DNA of 64,000 bases, from NCBI RefSeq assembly GCF_900156435.1, contig NZ_FTPQ01000001.1, positions 1,364,001-1,428,000 of the forward strand. The letters run 5' to 3'. The position numbers were made by a program, and so were the translations under genes. The notes under the pieces are model-generated. The model did no database searches. It was not told where the DNA came from and saw only the letters and a list, made by a program, of their open reading frames with translations. This DNA is from Microbacterium sp. RU1D. Lineage in GTDB: Bacteria; Actinomycetota; Actinomycetes; Actinomycetales; Microbacteriaceae. Below, piece after piece: positions 25,495 to 33,080 of this stretch. Each line of letters opens with the position of its first letter. The stretch's first letter is position 1.

Positions 25495-26277
25495 ATGCCG
25501 ATCCCCGCGTCCGGATACCCTCGCACCGCCGACATCAGCCCCCGCGTCCAGGTGGTGACGACCACCGACTCGACCAACGCCGACGTCGTCGCCGCCGTCA
25601 CGGCCGATCCTGCCGGGTGGCCGCACCTGTCGCTGCTCGTGACCGACGACCAGCGCGCGGGCCGCGGGCGCCTCGATCGCACGTGGACCGCGCCGGCGGG
25701 TACGGCGCTCGCCGTGTCGGTCGTGGTCGACGCATCCAGCATTCCGATGTCGTCCCGGGGGTGGATCCCGCTGGTCGCGGGTGCCGCCATGACGCGCGCG
25801 GTGCGGGCGCAGCTGACCGGCCACGGTGGTAGCGCCGAGCTCAAGTGGCCCAACGACGTGCTCGTCGACGGCGCCAAGATCTGCGGCATCCTGGCCGAGG
25901 CGGTGCCGGGGACGTTCGACACGGTGGTGGTCGGAGCCGGGGTGAACACGCGCATGAGCCGCGCCGATCTGCCCGTGACGACCGCGACGTCGTTCCCGGC
26001 GATCGGCGCGGAATGCGACGACGACCGCCTGCTGGCCGACTACCTCGGTCACCTCCGCGACACCCTCTCCGCCCTCGCGTCCGGCGACGTCGCGAGCGTG
26101 CATCGCGACATCGAGGAGCTCTGCGCGACGGTGGGGCGCGACGTGGCCGTGTCGATGCCGGACGGCACCACGCTCGAGGGGCGCGCCGAGCGTCTCGACG
26201 ACGACGGCCGCCTCGTCGTCGCGGCGGGCACGCTCCAGACGGTGGTGGCCGCGGGCGACGTCGTCCACGTGCGCTGA
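25495..26277 (+). CDS. birA: Biotin-[acetyl-CoA carboxylase] ligase
   Basis: 260 residues. Attaches biotin to the EAMKM lysine of the carboxylase alpha subunit. Motifs: TTTDSTNADV, biotin-binding GRGRLDRTW (the loop is usually GRGRxxRxW), and KWPNDVLVDGAKICGILAE. The C-terminal small domain (GRAERLDDDGRLVV...VVHVR) is present. No N-terminal DNA-binding domain, so it is a monofunctional ligase and not a BirA repressor. It is divergent from the carboxylase beta/epsilon genes, whose partner it modifies. Confidence 0.93.
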   Translation: MPIPASGYPRTADISPRVQVVTTTDSTNADVVAAVTADPAGWPHLSLLVTDDQRAGRGRLDRTWTAPAGTALAVSVVVDASSIPMSSRGWIPLVAGAAMTRAVRAQLTGHGGSAELKWPNDVLVDGAKICGILAEAVPGTFDTVVVGAGVNTRMSRADLPVTTATSFPAIGAECDDDRLLADYLGHLRDTLSALASGDVASVHRDIEELCATVGRDVAVSMPDGTTLEGRAERLDDDGRLVVAAGTLQTVVAAGDVVHVR

Positions 26278-26346
26278 CGCGCTCGTCGGCGCGGGTCGTC
26301 GCGACGGCCGCCCGCGTGTGCGCCGCGCTCGCCGGGCCCGGGGTCG

Positions 26347-26352
26347 CACAAT
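26347..26352 (+). promoter_or_regulatory. -10 box of the PH-domain gene
   Basis: CACAAT, 6 nt upstream of GTG 26359; weaker match than most others. Confidence 0.4.
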
Positions 26353-26358
26353 GAGAGG

Positions 26359-26913
26359 GTGACCCAGCCGTCGAGCTCGATCGGGCGCCCGCGCATGCCG
26401 GCGCCGGGAACGAACGCGCCCGAACTGCGCATCGCCCGGTTGCACGCCCACGCCCGAGGGCTGTTCTGGTCCGCTCTCGTTCTGATCGCGGCCGCCGGGG
26501 CGACGGCCTACTTCTACGACAACCTCCCCGCCCCGTACGAGAACTGGATGCTGCTGACCGCGGCCGCGGTCGTTGTGCTGCTGCTGGTCGTCATCCCGTT
26601 CCTCGTGTGGCTCTCGCACACGTGGACCATCACGACGCGTCGCGTCATCGAGCGCTCCGGGCCCTTCGGGTCGACCCACCGCGAGATCTCCCACGTGCGG
26701 GGGTACGCGATCCAGATGCGCCGCGGCATCCTCCAGCGCCTGTGGGGAGCGGGCACATTGTCGTTGTCGAACGGCGTCGAGCCGCCGCTGCGCATGAAGA
26801 ACATCCCGCACGCCGTTCTCGTGCACGAGACGCTGGTCGACCAGGTGGAGGTCAATCAGATCCTCGCCCACCGCGATTCCCAGACCTTCGGCTCGGGTTC
26901 CGTCGGGCTCTGA
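26359..26913 (+). CDS. PH domain-containing membrane protein (YdbS-like)
   Basis: 184 residues. Two hydrophobic segments (about 35-55 and 65-90) form a hairpin anchor. They are followed by a bacterial PH (bPH_2) domain with the typical WTITTRRVIERSGPFG...REISHVRGYAIQMRRGILQRLWGAGTL pattern. Cytoplasmic facing after two segments is inferred. Function of such proteins is poorly known. In actinobacteria a similar gene commonly stands between birA and purK, as here. GTG start supported by the CACAAT spacing. Confidence 0.85.
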   Translation: MTQPSSSIGRPRMPAPGTNAPELRIARLHAHARGLFWSALVLIAAAGATAYFYDNLPAPYENWMLLTAAAVVVLLLVVIPFLVWLSHTWTITTRRVIERSGPFGSTHREISHVRGYAIQMRRGILQRLWGAGTLSLSNGVEPPLRMKNIPHAVLVHETLVDQVEVNQILAHRDSQTFGSGSVGL

Positions 26914-26948
26914 CGGCGGGGCTTGCGGGCTCCGAACGTGCGTCCCGG

Positions 26949-27080
26949 CCCCTTCGACCGGCTCAGGGACCTCCACGGCACGCGGGGGCACGACGGCGAG
27001 ACGGAGGTGCCTGAGCCTGTCGAACCCACCGGGCTCAGGCACCTCCGTTGCGGCGGCGGGGCGCAGGGGTGCCCGCGCCC
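26949..27080. repeat. REP-like repeats with a long hairpin
   Basis: Second locus of the family seen at 18713-18848: CCCCTTCGACCGGCTCAGGG (26949-26968), the inverse half CCTGAGCCTGTCGAACCC (27010-27027), and a partial GCCCGTCGAAGCTACCGG near 27076. Embedded is a perfect 15-bp inverted repeat, ACGGAGGTGCCTGAG (27001-27015) / CTCAGGCACCTCCGT (27034-27048), which may terminate the PH-domain transcript. Confidence 0.7.
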
Positions 27081-27163
27081 GTCGAAGCTACCGGCGCCAG
27101 CGCTGATGCGTCCGAGGGCGTTGCCGCACCGACGCACGGCTCGCGCCCGCCCGGGAGGCCCGA

Positions 27164-27169
27164 CAGAAT
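27164..27169 (+). promoter_or_regulatory. -10 box of purK
   Basis: CAGAAT followed by a short leader of about 16 nt that contains GGAAGGAG before ATG 27192; a leadered mRNA in contrast with its neighbours. Confidence 0.4.
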
Positions 27170-27191
27170 GGATGCCGACGGAAGGAGCGGC

Positions 27192-28325
27192 ATGGCGCTG
27201 CGAGTCGGAGTGGTCGGTGGCGGACAGCTGGCGCGGATGATGATCGCGCCGGCGGTCGAGCTGGGCGTCGAGATCCGCGTGCTCGCCGAGGAGGAGGGCA
27301 TGTCGGCGGGTCTCGCGGCGACCGCCGTCGGCGACTACCGCGATGCCGAGACCGTGCTCGCCTTCGCGCGCGACGTCGACGTGATCACCTTCGATCACGA
27401 ACACGTCCCGCAGGACGTCCTCGCCGCCCTCGTCGACGCGGGCGTCGTCGTACACCCCGGTCCTGCCCCGCTCGGCGTCGCCCAGGACAAGCTCGTCATG
27501 CGCGCCCGCATGGCGGAGCTGGGTCTGCCGCAGCCCGACTGGGCCGCCGTCTCCGACTCCGCGGGGCTGCAGGACTTCCTCGACGCCCACGGCGGCCGCG
27601 CTGTGGTGAAGACGCCGCGGGGCGGCTACGACGGCAAGGGCGTCCGTGTCGTGTCGGCCGCGACCGAGGCGGACGACTGGTTCGCCGCCCTCGCCGAGGA
27701 CGGCAACGGCGGATCGCTTTTGGTCGAGGAACTCGTCGACTTCACGCGCGAGCTCGCCCAGCAGGTCGCCCGCCGCCCGTCCGGCGAGGTGCGGGCCTAC
27801 CCCGTGGTCGAGACCGTCCAGCGCGGAGGCGTGTGCGCCGAGGTCGTCGCCCCCGCCCCGCGCGCCGATGAGCGCGTGCAGCGCGTGGCCGCCCAGATCG
27901 GCGTCGCGGTCGCGGAGGGCCTCGAAGTGACCGGCATGCTCGCCGTCGAGCTGTTCGAGACCACCGACGAGCGCATCCTCATCAACGAACTCGCCATGCG
28001 CCCCCACAACAGCGGCCACTGGACGCAGGACGGCGCCGTCACGAGCCAGTTCGAGCAGCACGTGCGCGCGGTGCTCGACCTCCCTCTCGGGTCGACGGAT
28101 GCCGTGGCCCCGTGGACCGTCATGATCAACGTCCTGGGCGGGCCGGCGCAGGGCACGCTCGAGGAGCGGTTCCCCGCCGCCATGGCGGCGCACCCCTCGG
28201 CCAAGATCCACACTTATGGGAAGGCGCCCCGGCCGGGCCGCAAGGTCGGGCACGTCAACGTCGTCGGCGACGATCTCGACGACGTGGTCTACGAGGGGCG
28301 GGCGGCGGCGGCGTTCTTCGACTGA
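27192..28325 (+). CDS. purK: N5-carboxyaminoimidazole ribonucleotide synthase
   Basis: 377-residue ATP-grasp enzyme converting AIR, ATP and bicarbonate to N5-CAIR in purine synthesis. N-terminal GVVGGGQLARMMIAPA, ATP-binding KTPRGGYDGKGVRV, and C-terminal NELAMRPHNSGHWTQDG are diagnostic. ATG 27192 has GGAAGGAG 5-6 nt upstream. PurE, the next enzyme, follows 71 nt downstream with its own -10 box. Confidence 0.95.
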   Translation: MALRVGVVGGGQLARMMIAPAVELGVEIRVLAEEEGMSAGLAATAVGDYRDAETVLAFARDVDVITFDHEHVPQDVLAALVDAGVVVHPGPAPLGVAQDKLVMRARMAELGLPQPDWAAVSDSAGLQDFLDAHGGRAVVKTPRGGYDGKGVRVVSAATEADDWFAALAEDGNGGSLLVEELVDFTRELAQQVARRPSGEVRAYPVVETVQRGGVCAEVVAPAPRADERVQRVAAQIGVAVAEGLEVTGMLAVELFETTDERILINELAMRPHNSGHWTQDGAVTSQFEQHVRAVLDLPLGSTDAVAPWTVMINVLGGPAQGTLEERFPAAMAAHPSAKIHTYGKAPRPGRKVGHVNVVGDDLDDVVYEGRAAAAFFD

Positions 28326-28327
28326 GC

Positions 28328-28361
28328 GAACGGCGGAGCGCGACTCCTGAGCGCGCCGTTC
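28328..28361 (+). terminator. Hairpin between purK and purE
   Basis: 8-bp arms GAACGGCG / CGCCGTTC enclose a loop with a further CGC/GCG pairing. A weak terminator-like structure right after the purK stop. Confidence 0.4.
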
Positions 28362-28384
28362 CGCGATCTTCCAGCGAGCCGCCC

Positions 28385-28390
28385 TAGCCT
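28385..28390 (+). promoter_or_regulatory. -10 box of purE
   Basis: TAGCCT, 6 nt upstream of GTG 28397. Confidence 0.5.
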
Positions 28391-28396
28391 GGACCG

Positions 28397-28912
28397 GTGA
28401 CCCGGCCGCTGCATTCCTCCGAGACGCCCGTGGTCGGCGTCGTCATGGGCTCCGACTCCGACTGGCGCGTCATGGACGCCGCCAGTGAGGTGCTGACCGA
28501 GTTCGGCATCCCGCACGAGGTGGAGGTCGTCTCGGCGCACCGCACGCCCGACAAGCTCGTGCGCTATGGCCGTGAGGCACGGGCCCGCGGGCTGCGCGCC
28601 ATCATCGCCGGGGCCGGGGGAGCGGCGCACCTGCCGGGCATGCTGGCATCCGTCACCGCCCTTCCCGTGATCGGCGTCCCGGTGCAGCTGGCCACCCTCG
28701 ACGGGCTCGACTCCCTGCTCAGCATCGTGCAGATGCCCGCGGGCATCCCCGTCGCGACGGTCTCGATCAACGGGGCGAAGAACGCGGGTCTCCTGGCAGC
28801 GCGCATCCTCGGCAGCGGAAACGCCGAGCTCGCGGAGCGCGTCGAGGCCTACGCCCGCGATCTCGAGGCTCAGGTCGAGGAGAAGAACCGGCGTCTGAAG
28901 GACTCCCTGTGA
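28397..28912 (+). CDS. purE: N5-CAIR mutase
   Basis: 171 residues. Mutase converting N5-CAIR to CAIR in purine synthesis. The signature GSDSDWRVM is near residue 17, [11 protein letters not shown] carries the conserved His, and [14 protein letters not shown] is the third motif. It is a class I PurE, consistent with a linked PurK. The GTG start is supported by TAGCCT 6 nt upstream. The stop codon overlaps the GTG start of the LCP gene, so cell-wall ligase expression is coupled to this purine gene. Confidence 0.95.
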   Translation: MTRPLHSSETPVVGVVMGSDSDWRVMDAASEVLTEFGIPHEVEVVSAHRTPDKLVRYGREARARGLRAIIAGAGGAAHLPGMLASVTALPVIGVPVQLATLDGLDSLLSIVQMPAGIPVATVSINGAKNAGLLAARILGSGNAELAERVEAYARDLEAQVEEKNRRLKDSL

Positions 28913-30375
28913 CCCTGGCGGCCCCCGCACGTCCGCGCGCGCACGCGCCGATGATCGAGGCGCGGCCGCTGCGCACCCCCGACGCGTCGTCCGTCGAAGT
29001 CATGACCCGCCGCGGCTGGTGGCTCGTCGTGCTGAACGTCCTCATCCCCGGGTCGGCCCAGGTGCTCGCGGGCAACCGGCGGCTCGGGCGATTCGGGCTG
29101 GGGGCCACTCTGGCGCTGTGGACGCTGCTCGTGCTCGCGGGACTCGGCGCGATCCTGTGGCCCACCGGCCTGTTCACCCTCGCGACCGGATCGTTCTTCC
29201 CTGATTTCCTGTCGTGGTTCCGCCCTCTGCCGCTGACCCTCGTGCAGATCGTGCTCGTCGGCTACGTCGTGTTGTGGATCGTGCTGACGATCGACACCCT
29301 GCGCCTCATCCGCCTGGTCAAGGTCGGACCGCTCTCGCGCGTGGCGCTGACCGTCGTATCGGTGGGGATGCTGGTGCTCACCGGCTCGGGAGCCGCGTGG
29401 GCCGCGCAGGTCGCGGGCAGCACCCGCGACGCGTTCTCCACGATCTTCGCCCAGTCGGCGCCGGTCGTGCCGCCCTCCGACGGGTACTACAACATCCTCC
29501 TGCTCGGCGCCGACTCCGGCGAGGGTCGCGACTCGATGCGCTTCGACAGCATCTCCGTCGTCTCCATCGACGCCGCCACCGGCGCGACGACCATCACCGG
29601 CATCCCGCGCGACATGCCGCACTTCCCCTTCGCGCCGGGACCGATGCAGGACAAGTACCCCGACGGGCACACCGGTTACGCCAACGCGACGTGCGGCTGG
29701 GGCAGCGGCATCAACCAGCTCAAGACCGAGGTCGAGATCTGCCAGGACGGTGACGCCCTCTACCCCGACGCCGAGGCGCACGACTCCGAGCCCGGGATCG
29801 AGGCGACGAAGGATGCCGCTGAGGGGATCATGGGCATCCAGATCCCCTATTACGTGCTCATCGACATGAAGGGTTTCGCCGACGTCATCGATGCTCTCGG
29901 CGGGGTCGACATCACCGTCCAGGAGCGCCTGCCCAAGGGCGGACCCGCCTACGACGGCCAGCCGGTGGACGACTGGGCCTTCGGGTGGATCGAGCCCGGT
30001 CAGCAGCACATGGACGGAGACACCGCCCAGTGGTACGCCCGTTCGCGCTACACGACGAGCGACTTCGACCGCATGCGCCGCCAGCGCGAGCTTCAGGAGG
30101 CGATCCTCGCCCAGTTCACGCCGCAGAACGTGCTCGCCCACTTCCAGCAGGTGGCCACGTCGACCACGAACATCATCCAGACCGACCTGCCGCAGAGCCT
30201 CATCGCCCCGACCCTCGTGGGCCTCGCCCTCAAGGCGAAGGATCAGCCGGTCAACACCCTCGAGCTCACGCCCGAGGGCGGCGTCGACGAGTTCGACCCC
30301 GATTACGCCCAGGTCCAGCAGATGGTGAAGGACGCCCTGCACCCATCGACCGGAACGGAGAGCCCCGCGCCGTGA
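28909..30375 (+). CDS. LCP-family (LytR-CpsA-Psr) cell-wall glycopolymer ligase
   Basis: 488 residues. Unlike the minimal one-TM LCP proteins, it has about four hydrophobic segments (residues 30-165) before the extracellular LCP domain (about 190-430). Conserved pieces: [29 protein letters not shown], and [21 protein letters not shown] with the Arg residues that bind the polyprenyl diphosphate. The family transfers glycopolymers from lipid carrier to peptidoglycan (or arabinogalactan in mycolata). It opens the glycan locus and overlaps purE upstream and a glycosyltransferase downstream. Confidence 0.9.
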   Translation: MTLAAPARPRAHAPMIEARPLRTPDASSVEVMTRRGWWLVVLNVLIPGSAQVLAGNRRLGRFGLGATLALWTLLVLAGLGAILWPTGLFTLATGSFFPDFLSWFRPLPLTLVQIVLVGYVVLWIVLTIDTLRLIRLVKVGPLSRVALTVVSVGMLVLTGSGAAWAAQVAGSTRDAFSTIFAQSAPVVPPSDGYYNILLLGADSGEGRDSMRFDSISVVSIDAATGATTITGIPRDMPHFPFAPGPMQDKYPDGHTGYANATCGWGSGINQLKTEVEICQDGDALYPDAEAHDSEPGIEATKDAAEGIMGIQIPYYVLIDMKGFADVIDALGGVDITVQERLPKGGPAYDGQPVDDWAFGWIEPGQQHMDGDTAQWYARSRYTTSDFDRMRRQRELQEAILAQFTPQNVLAHFQQVATSTTNIIQTDLPQSLIAPTLVGLALKAKDQPVNTLELTPEGGVDEFDPDYAQVQQMVKDALHPSTGTESPAP

Positions 30376-31475
30376 CCGTCACCCTCCGTGTGGTCCTCGA
30401 CCAACTCGTCACCCCGACCTCCCGTGACCTGGCGGAGGCCTCGGCATCCTTGACGGAAGCCCTGATCGCGACCGCTCCGCGCGGATGCGACGTCGCGGCG
30501 ATCGTGCCCGCCCCCGGACTCGCCGACGATCAGGCGATCGCCGGGCTGACGTCGGAGACACGACTGGCCGTGCGACGCCGCGAACTCGCGGCCTCGTGGC
30601 AGCTGGGCGTGGCTCCGGGCATCGGCAAGGGACTGATCCACTCGCCCACGGCACTCGCGCCGCTGGTCCGCCACGACCGGGTCAACGAGACGCATCAGAT
30701 CGTCGTGACGCTCTGGGACCTGCGGGCGTTCGAGACCCCTGACGAGTTGCCGAAGACCGAGAGCCTCGCCGCGCGGGCCCTGCTCTCACGCGTGGCGAAG
30801 CACGCGGATGCCGTGATCGTGCCGACCCACGCCATGGCCGATCGACTCGCCGAGACGGCCAAGGCCAAGCTGGTCAAGAAAGTCCGCGTGATCGGCGGAG
30901 CCCCCGCGGCAGGACTCCGCGTGCCCTCCGACGCCGTCGGGCGCCTGCGCGCCCTCGATCTCCCCTCGACATTCGTCGGGACCTCCGGGGGTACCGCCGC
31001 ATCCGATGGGCTTGCCGAGGCCTTCGCCGCCGTGGTCGCGGCGGGCTGGGACGGCGACGTGGTCGTGCTCGACGTGCCCGAGGGGGAAGAGCCCGCTGTG
31101 GCCGACATCGCTGCGGCGGCCGGCCTCGCCGAGGCGCGCGTGCACGCCCGCGGTTCGCTCGACCGCTGGGACCGCGCCGCCGTCCTCTCGCACGCCGCCG
31201 CGTTCCTCGCGCCCTGCGCGCGCACCGACTGGCCCTGGCGGGCCGTGGACGCCCTCGCCCTCGCCGTGCCCGTCGCCGCCGCCGACACCGCCGCGCACCG
31301 TGAGGTGCTCGACGACGCCGCCGCCTACGGGCCCGCGGGCGACCTGGGCGACGCCCTCGCCCGCGCCCTCGGCGACGAGGCCGAGCGCCTCCGCGTGCTC
31401 GCCGGGGACCGGGCGAAGGGCTTCGCCTGGGGCGCCGCGGCCGAGCGCGTCTGGGCACTGCACGCGGAGCTGTGA
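30372..31475 (+). CDS. Glycosyltransferase, GT4-like
   Basis: 367 residues, coupled to the LCP gene by a GTGA overlap. The fold looks like GT-B: an N-terminal half with GLIHSPTALAPLVRHDRVNETHQIVVTLWDLRAFETP and HADAVIVPTHAMADRLAE, and a C-terminal half with ALALAVPVAAADTAAHREVLDDAAAYGP, the donor-site region. The usual E-x7-E motif is weak. It belongs to an actinobacterial GT family often found with LCP genes. Sugar and acceptor unknown. Confidence 0.75.
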   Translation: MTVTLRVVLDQLVTPTSRDLAEASASLTEALIATAPRGCDVAAIVPAPGLADDQAIAGLTSETRLAVRRRELAASWQLGVAPGIGKGLIHSPTALAPLVRHDRVNETHQIVVTLWDLRAFETPDELPKTESLAARALLSRVAKHADAVIVPTHAMADRLAETAKAKLVKKVRVIGGAPAAGLRVPSDAVGRLRALDLPSTFVGTSGGTAASDGLAEAFAAVVAAGWDGDVVVLDVPEGEEPAVADIAAAAGLAEARVHARGSLDRWDRAAVLSHAAAFLAPCARTDWPWRAVDALALAVPVAAADTAAHREVLDDAAAYGPAGDLGDALARALGDEAERLRVLAGDRAKGFAWGAAAERVWALHAEL

Positions 31476-31521
31476 TCGACGGGGTGCCGCGAGGCTCCCG
31501 AGGCGGCGGCGGCATCGACCC

Positions 31522-31527
31522 TAAGCT
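31522..31527 (+). promoter_or_regulatory. -10 box of the GT2 gene at 31535
   Basis: TAAGCT, 7 nt upstream of ATG 31535; supports that start rather than the upstream GTG overlapping the previous gene. Confidence 0.5.
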
Positions 31528-31534
31528 TCGACGC

Positions 31535-32485
31535 ATGCCTTCTCGCGTCGGGATCGTCGTCCGCACCCGTCAGCGCCCCGCGTTCCTGCGCCGGGCGCTC
31601 GCCGACATCGCCGCGCAGACCGACACCGACCGCCGGATCGTGGTCGTGGACGACGGCGGGGATGCCGCGGAGGTCGACCGCGTCGTGGCCGAGTCGGGGC
31701 TCGCCGACGTCGAGGTCGTGCACATCGCCGACGGGGAGGGCGGTCGGTGCATCGCTGCCAACACGGGCGTGCGCGCGCTCGACACCGACTACGTCGTGCT
31801 CCACGACGACGACGATCGGTGGCATCCGGATTTCCTCGCACGCACGGTGGCCTGGCTCGACGGGCACCCCGACCACGCCGCGGTCGCGGTGCCGACCGAG
31901 ATCGTGTACGAGGAGGACCGCGGCGGCGCCTGGGTCGAGGTGGGCCGCGCCCCGTTCTGGGCCGGGATGCAGCGGGTTTCGCTCACCGAGATGATGAGCA
32001 TCAACCGGATGGTGCCGATCGCCGTGCTGTACCGCCGCGCGGTGCACGCCGAGGTCGGGTGGTACGACGAGACCCTCGATGCGGTCGAGGACTGGGACCT
32101 CTACCTGCGCATCCTGCGCCACGGCGACATCGGCTTCCTCCCCGGCGAGGCTCTCGCCTACTGGACGCAGCGACCGGATGCCGACGGCCTCGACGCCAAC
32201 AGCATGTTCAGTCTCGCCGCCGAGCACGCACGCGACGACGCCGTCGTCCGCGACCGGGCCCTCGCGGAGTGGGTGCGTCGGGAGGGCGCCGGACTCCCGC
32301 TGTTCGTCGCCGCGTCGCAGGCCGAGCTGGCGGCCCACGTCGACCGCTCGCTCGACAACGCTGCGGAGCGGATCGTGAAGCGCCTGCGCACCGAGATCGC
32401 GTCCGACGTCCGCCGCGAGATCGATGCGCATCAGCCGGTGATGTCGCGGATGCGGCGACTGCGGCGGAGGCTCGGGTGGCGTTAA
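31535..32485 (+). CDS. Glycosyltransferase family 2
   Basis: 316 residues, GT-A fold. The N-terminal nucleotide-binding part reads VGIVVRTRQRPAFLRRALADIAAQ, then VVDDGG. The acidic metal site is VLHDDDDRWHPDFL, and the catalytic-acid region EVGWYDETLDAVEDWDLYLR carries the ED motif. A basic C-terminal tail (MRRLRRRLGWR) could bind the membrane. Probably adds a sugar to a lipid-linked glycan with its upstream neighbours. The start was chosen from the -10 spacing. Confidence 0.85.
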   Translation: MPSRVGIVVRTRQRPAFLRRALADIAAQTDTDRRIVVVDDGGDAAEVDRVVAESGLADVEVVHIADGEGGRCIAANTGVRALDTDYVVLHDDDDRWHPDFLARTVAWLDGHPDHAAVAVPTEIVYEEDRGGAWVEVGRAPFWAGMQRVSLTEMMSINRMVPIAVLYRRAVHAEVGWYDETLDAVEDWDLYLRILRHGDIGFLPGEALAYWTQRPDADGLDANSMFSLAAEHARDDAVVRDRALAEWVRREGAGLPLFVAASQAELAAHVDRSLDNAAERIVKRLRTEIASDVRREIDAHQPVMSRMRRLRRRLGWR

Positions 32486-32534
32486 CATATGCCCCCCTTC
32501 CTTCACAATATTCCCATCCGTCACTCGGGCAACG

Positions 32535-32540
32535 CATAAT
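32535..32540 (+). promoter_or_regulatory. -10 box of the lipoprotein gene
   Basis: CATAAT, 6 nt upstream of GTG 32547, in the AT-richest short stretch of this part (32483-32545). Confidence 0.55.
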
Positions 32541-32546
32541 GAACGC

Positions 32547-33080
32547 GTGAAGCACCTCCACGGCACCGTCGTCACGTCTCCCGCGAGGCGCGCGCGTGTC
32601 GCGTCGACCTCACTCCTCGTCCTCGCGCTGATCTCGTTGTCCGCGTGCGCGACCCCGGCGCCCGGAGCCGCGCCCGTCGCGTCCGACACGGCGTCACCGA
32701 GTGCGTCCCCCTCCGCGCCCGCGACGGCCTCTCCCTCTCCGACGGCCACCGCTGACCCCTCTCCTGCGCCGAGCGAGAGCGCGACCGATTCGCCGTACAA
32801 CGGTGAGATCCTCGTCATCACCTCGGAGGTGATCGACGGGTCGCTCGAGGTCACCGCGATGGTCCCCGGGATCTCCGAGTCCGGCGGCACCTGCACCCTG
32901 ACCCTCGAGAAGTCGCAGCGGACCGTGTCGGTGTCCGCCAACGAAGGCAAGGAAGTCACCTACTGCGGTCTCATGTCCATCCCCGTCGCCGAGGGTGAGG
33001 ACGCGGCGTTCACCGTCTCGTACACCTCCGCGAACCTCCGGGCGCAATCGGCCCTCACCACCATCGAGACGGCGCCGTGA
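32547..33080 (+). CDS. Secreted lipoprotein, function unknown
   Basis: 177 residues. Basic N-terminus, hydrophobic core and lipobox LSAC with the lipidated Cys at 34. A Pro/Ala/Ser/Thr-rich low-complexity linker (about 38-80) acts as a stalk. The remaining ~95 residues form a small beta-rich domain with two cysteines (GGTCTLTLEK and VTYCGLMSI) that may pair. No family recognised. Its stop overlaps the start of the six-repeat secreted protein, so the two are likely co-translated partners at the cell surface. Confidence 0.8.
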   Translation: MKHLHGTVVTSPARRARVASTSLLVLALISLSACATPAPGAAPVASDTASPSASPSAPATASPSPTATADPSPAPSESATDSPYNGEILVITSEVIDGSLEVTAMVPGISESGGTCTLTLEKSQRTVSVSANEGKEVTYCGLMSIPVAEGEDAAFTVSYTSANLRAQSALTTIETAP

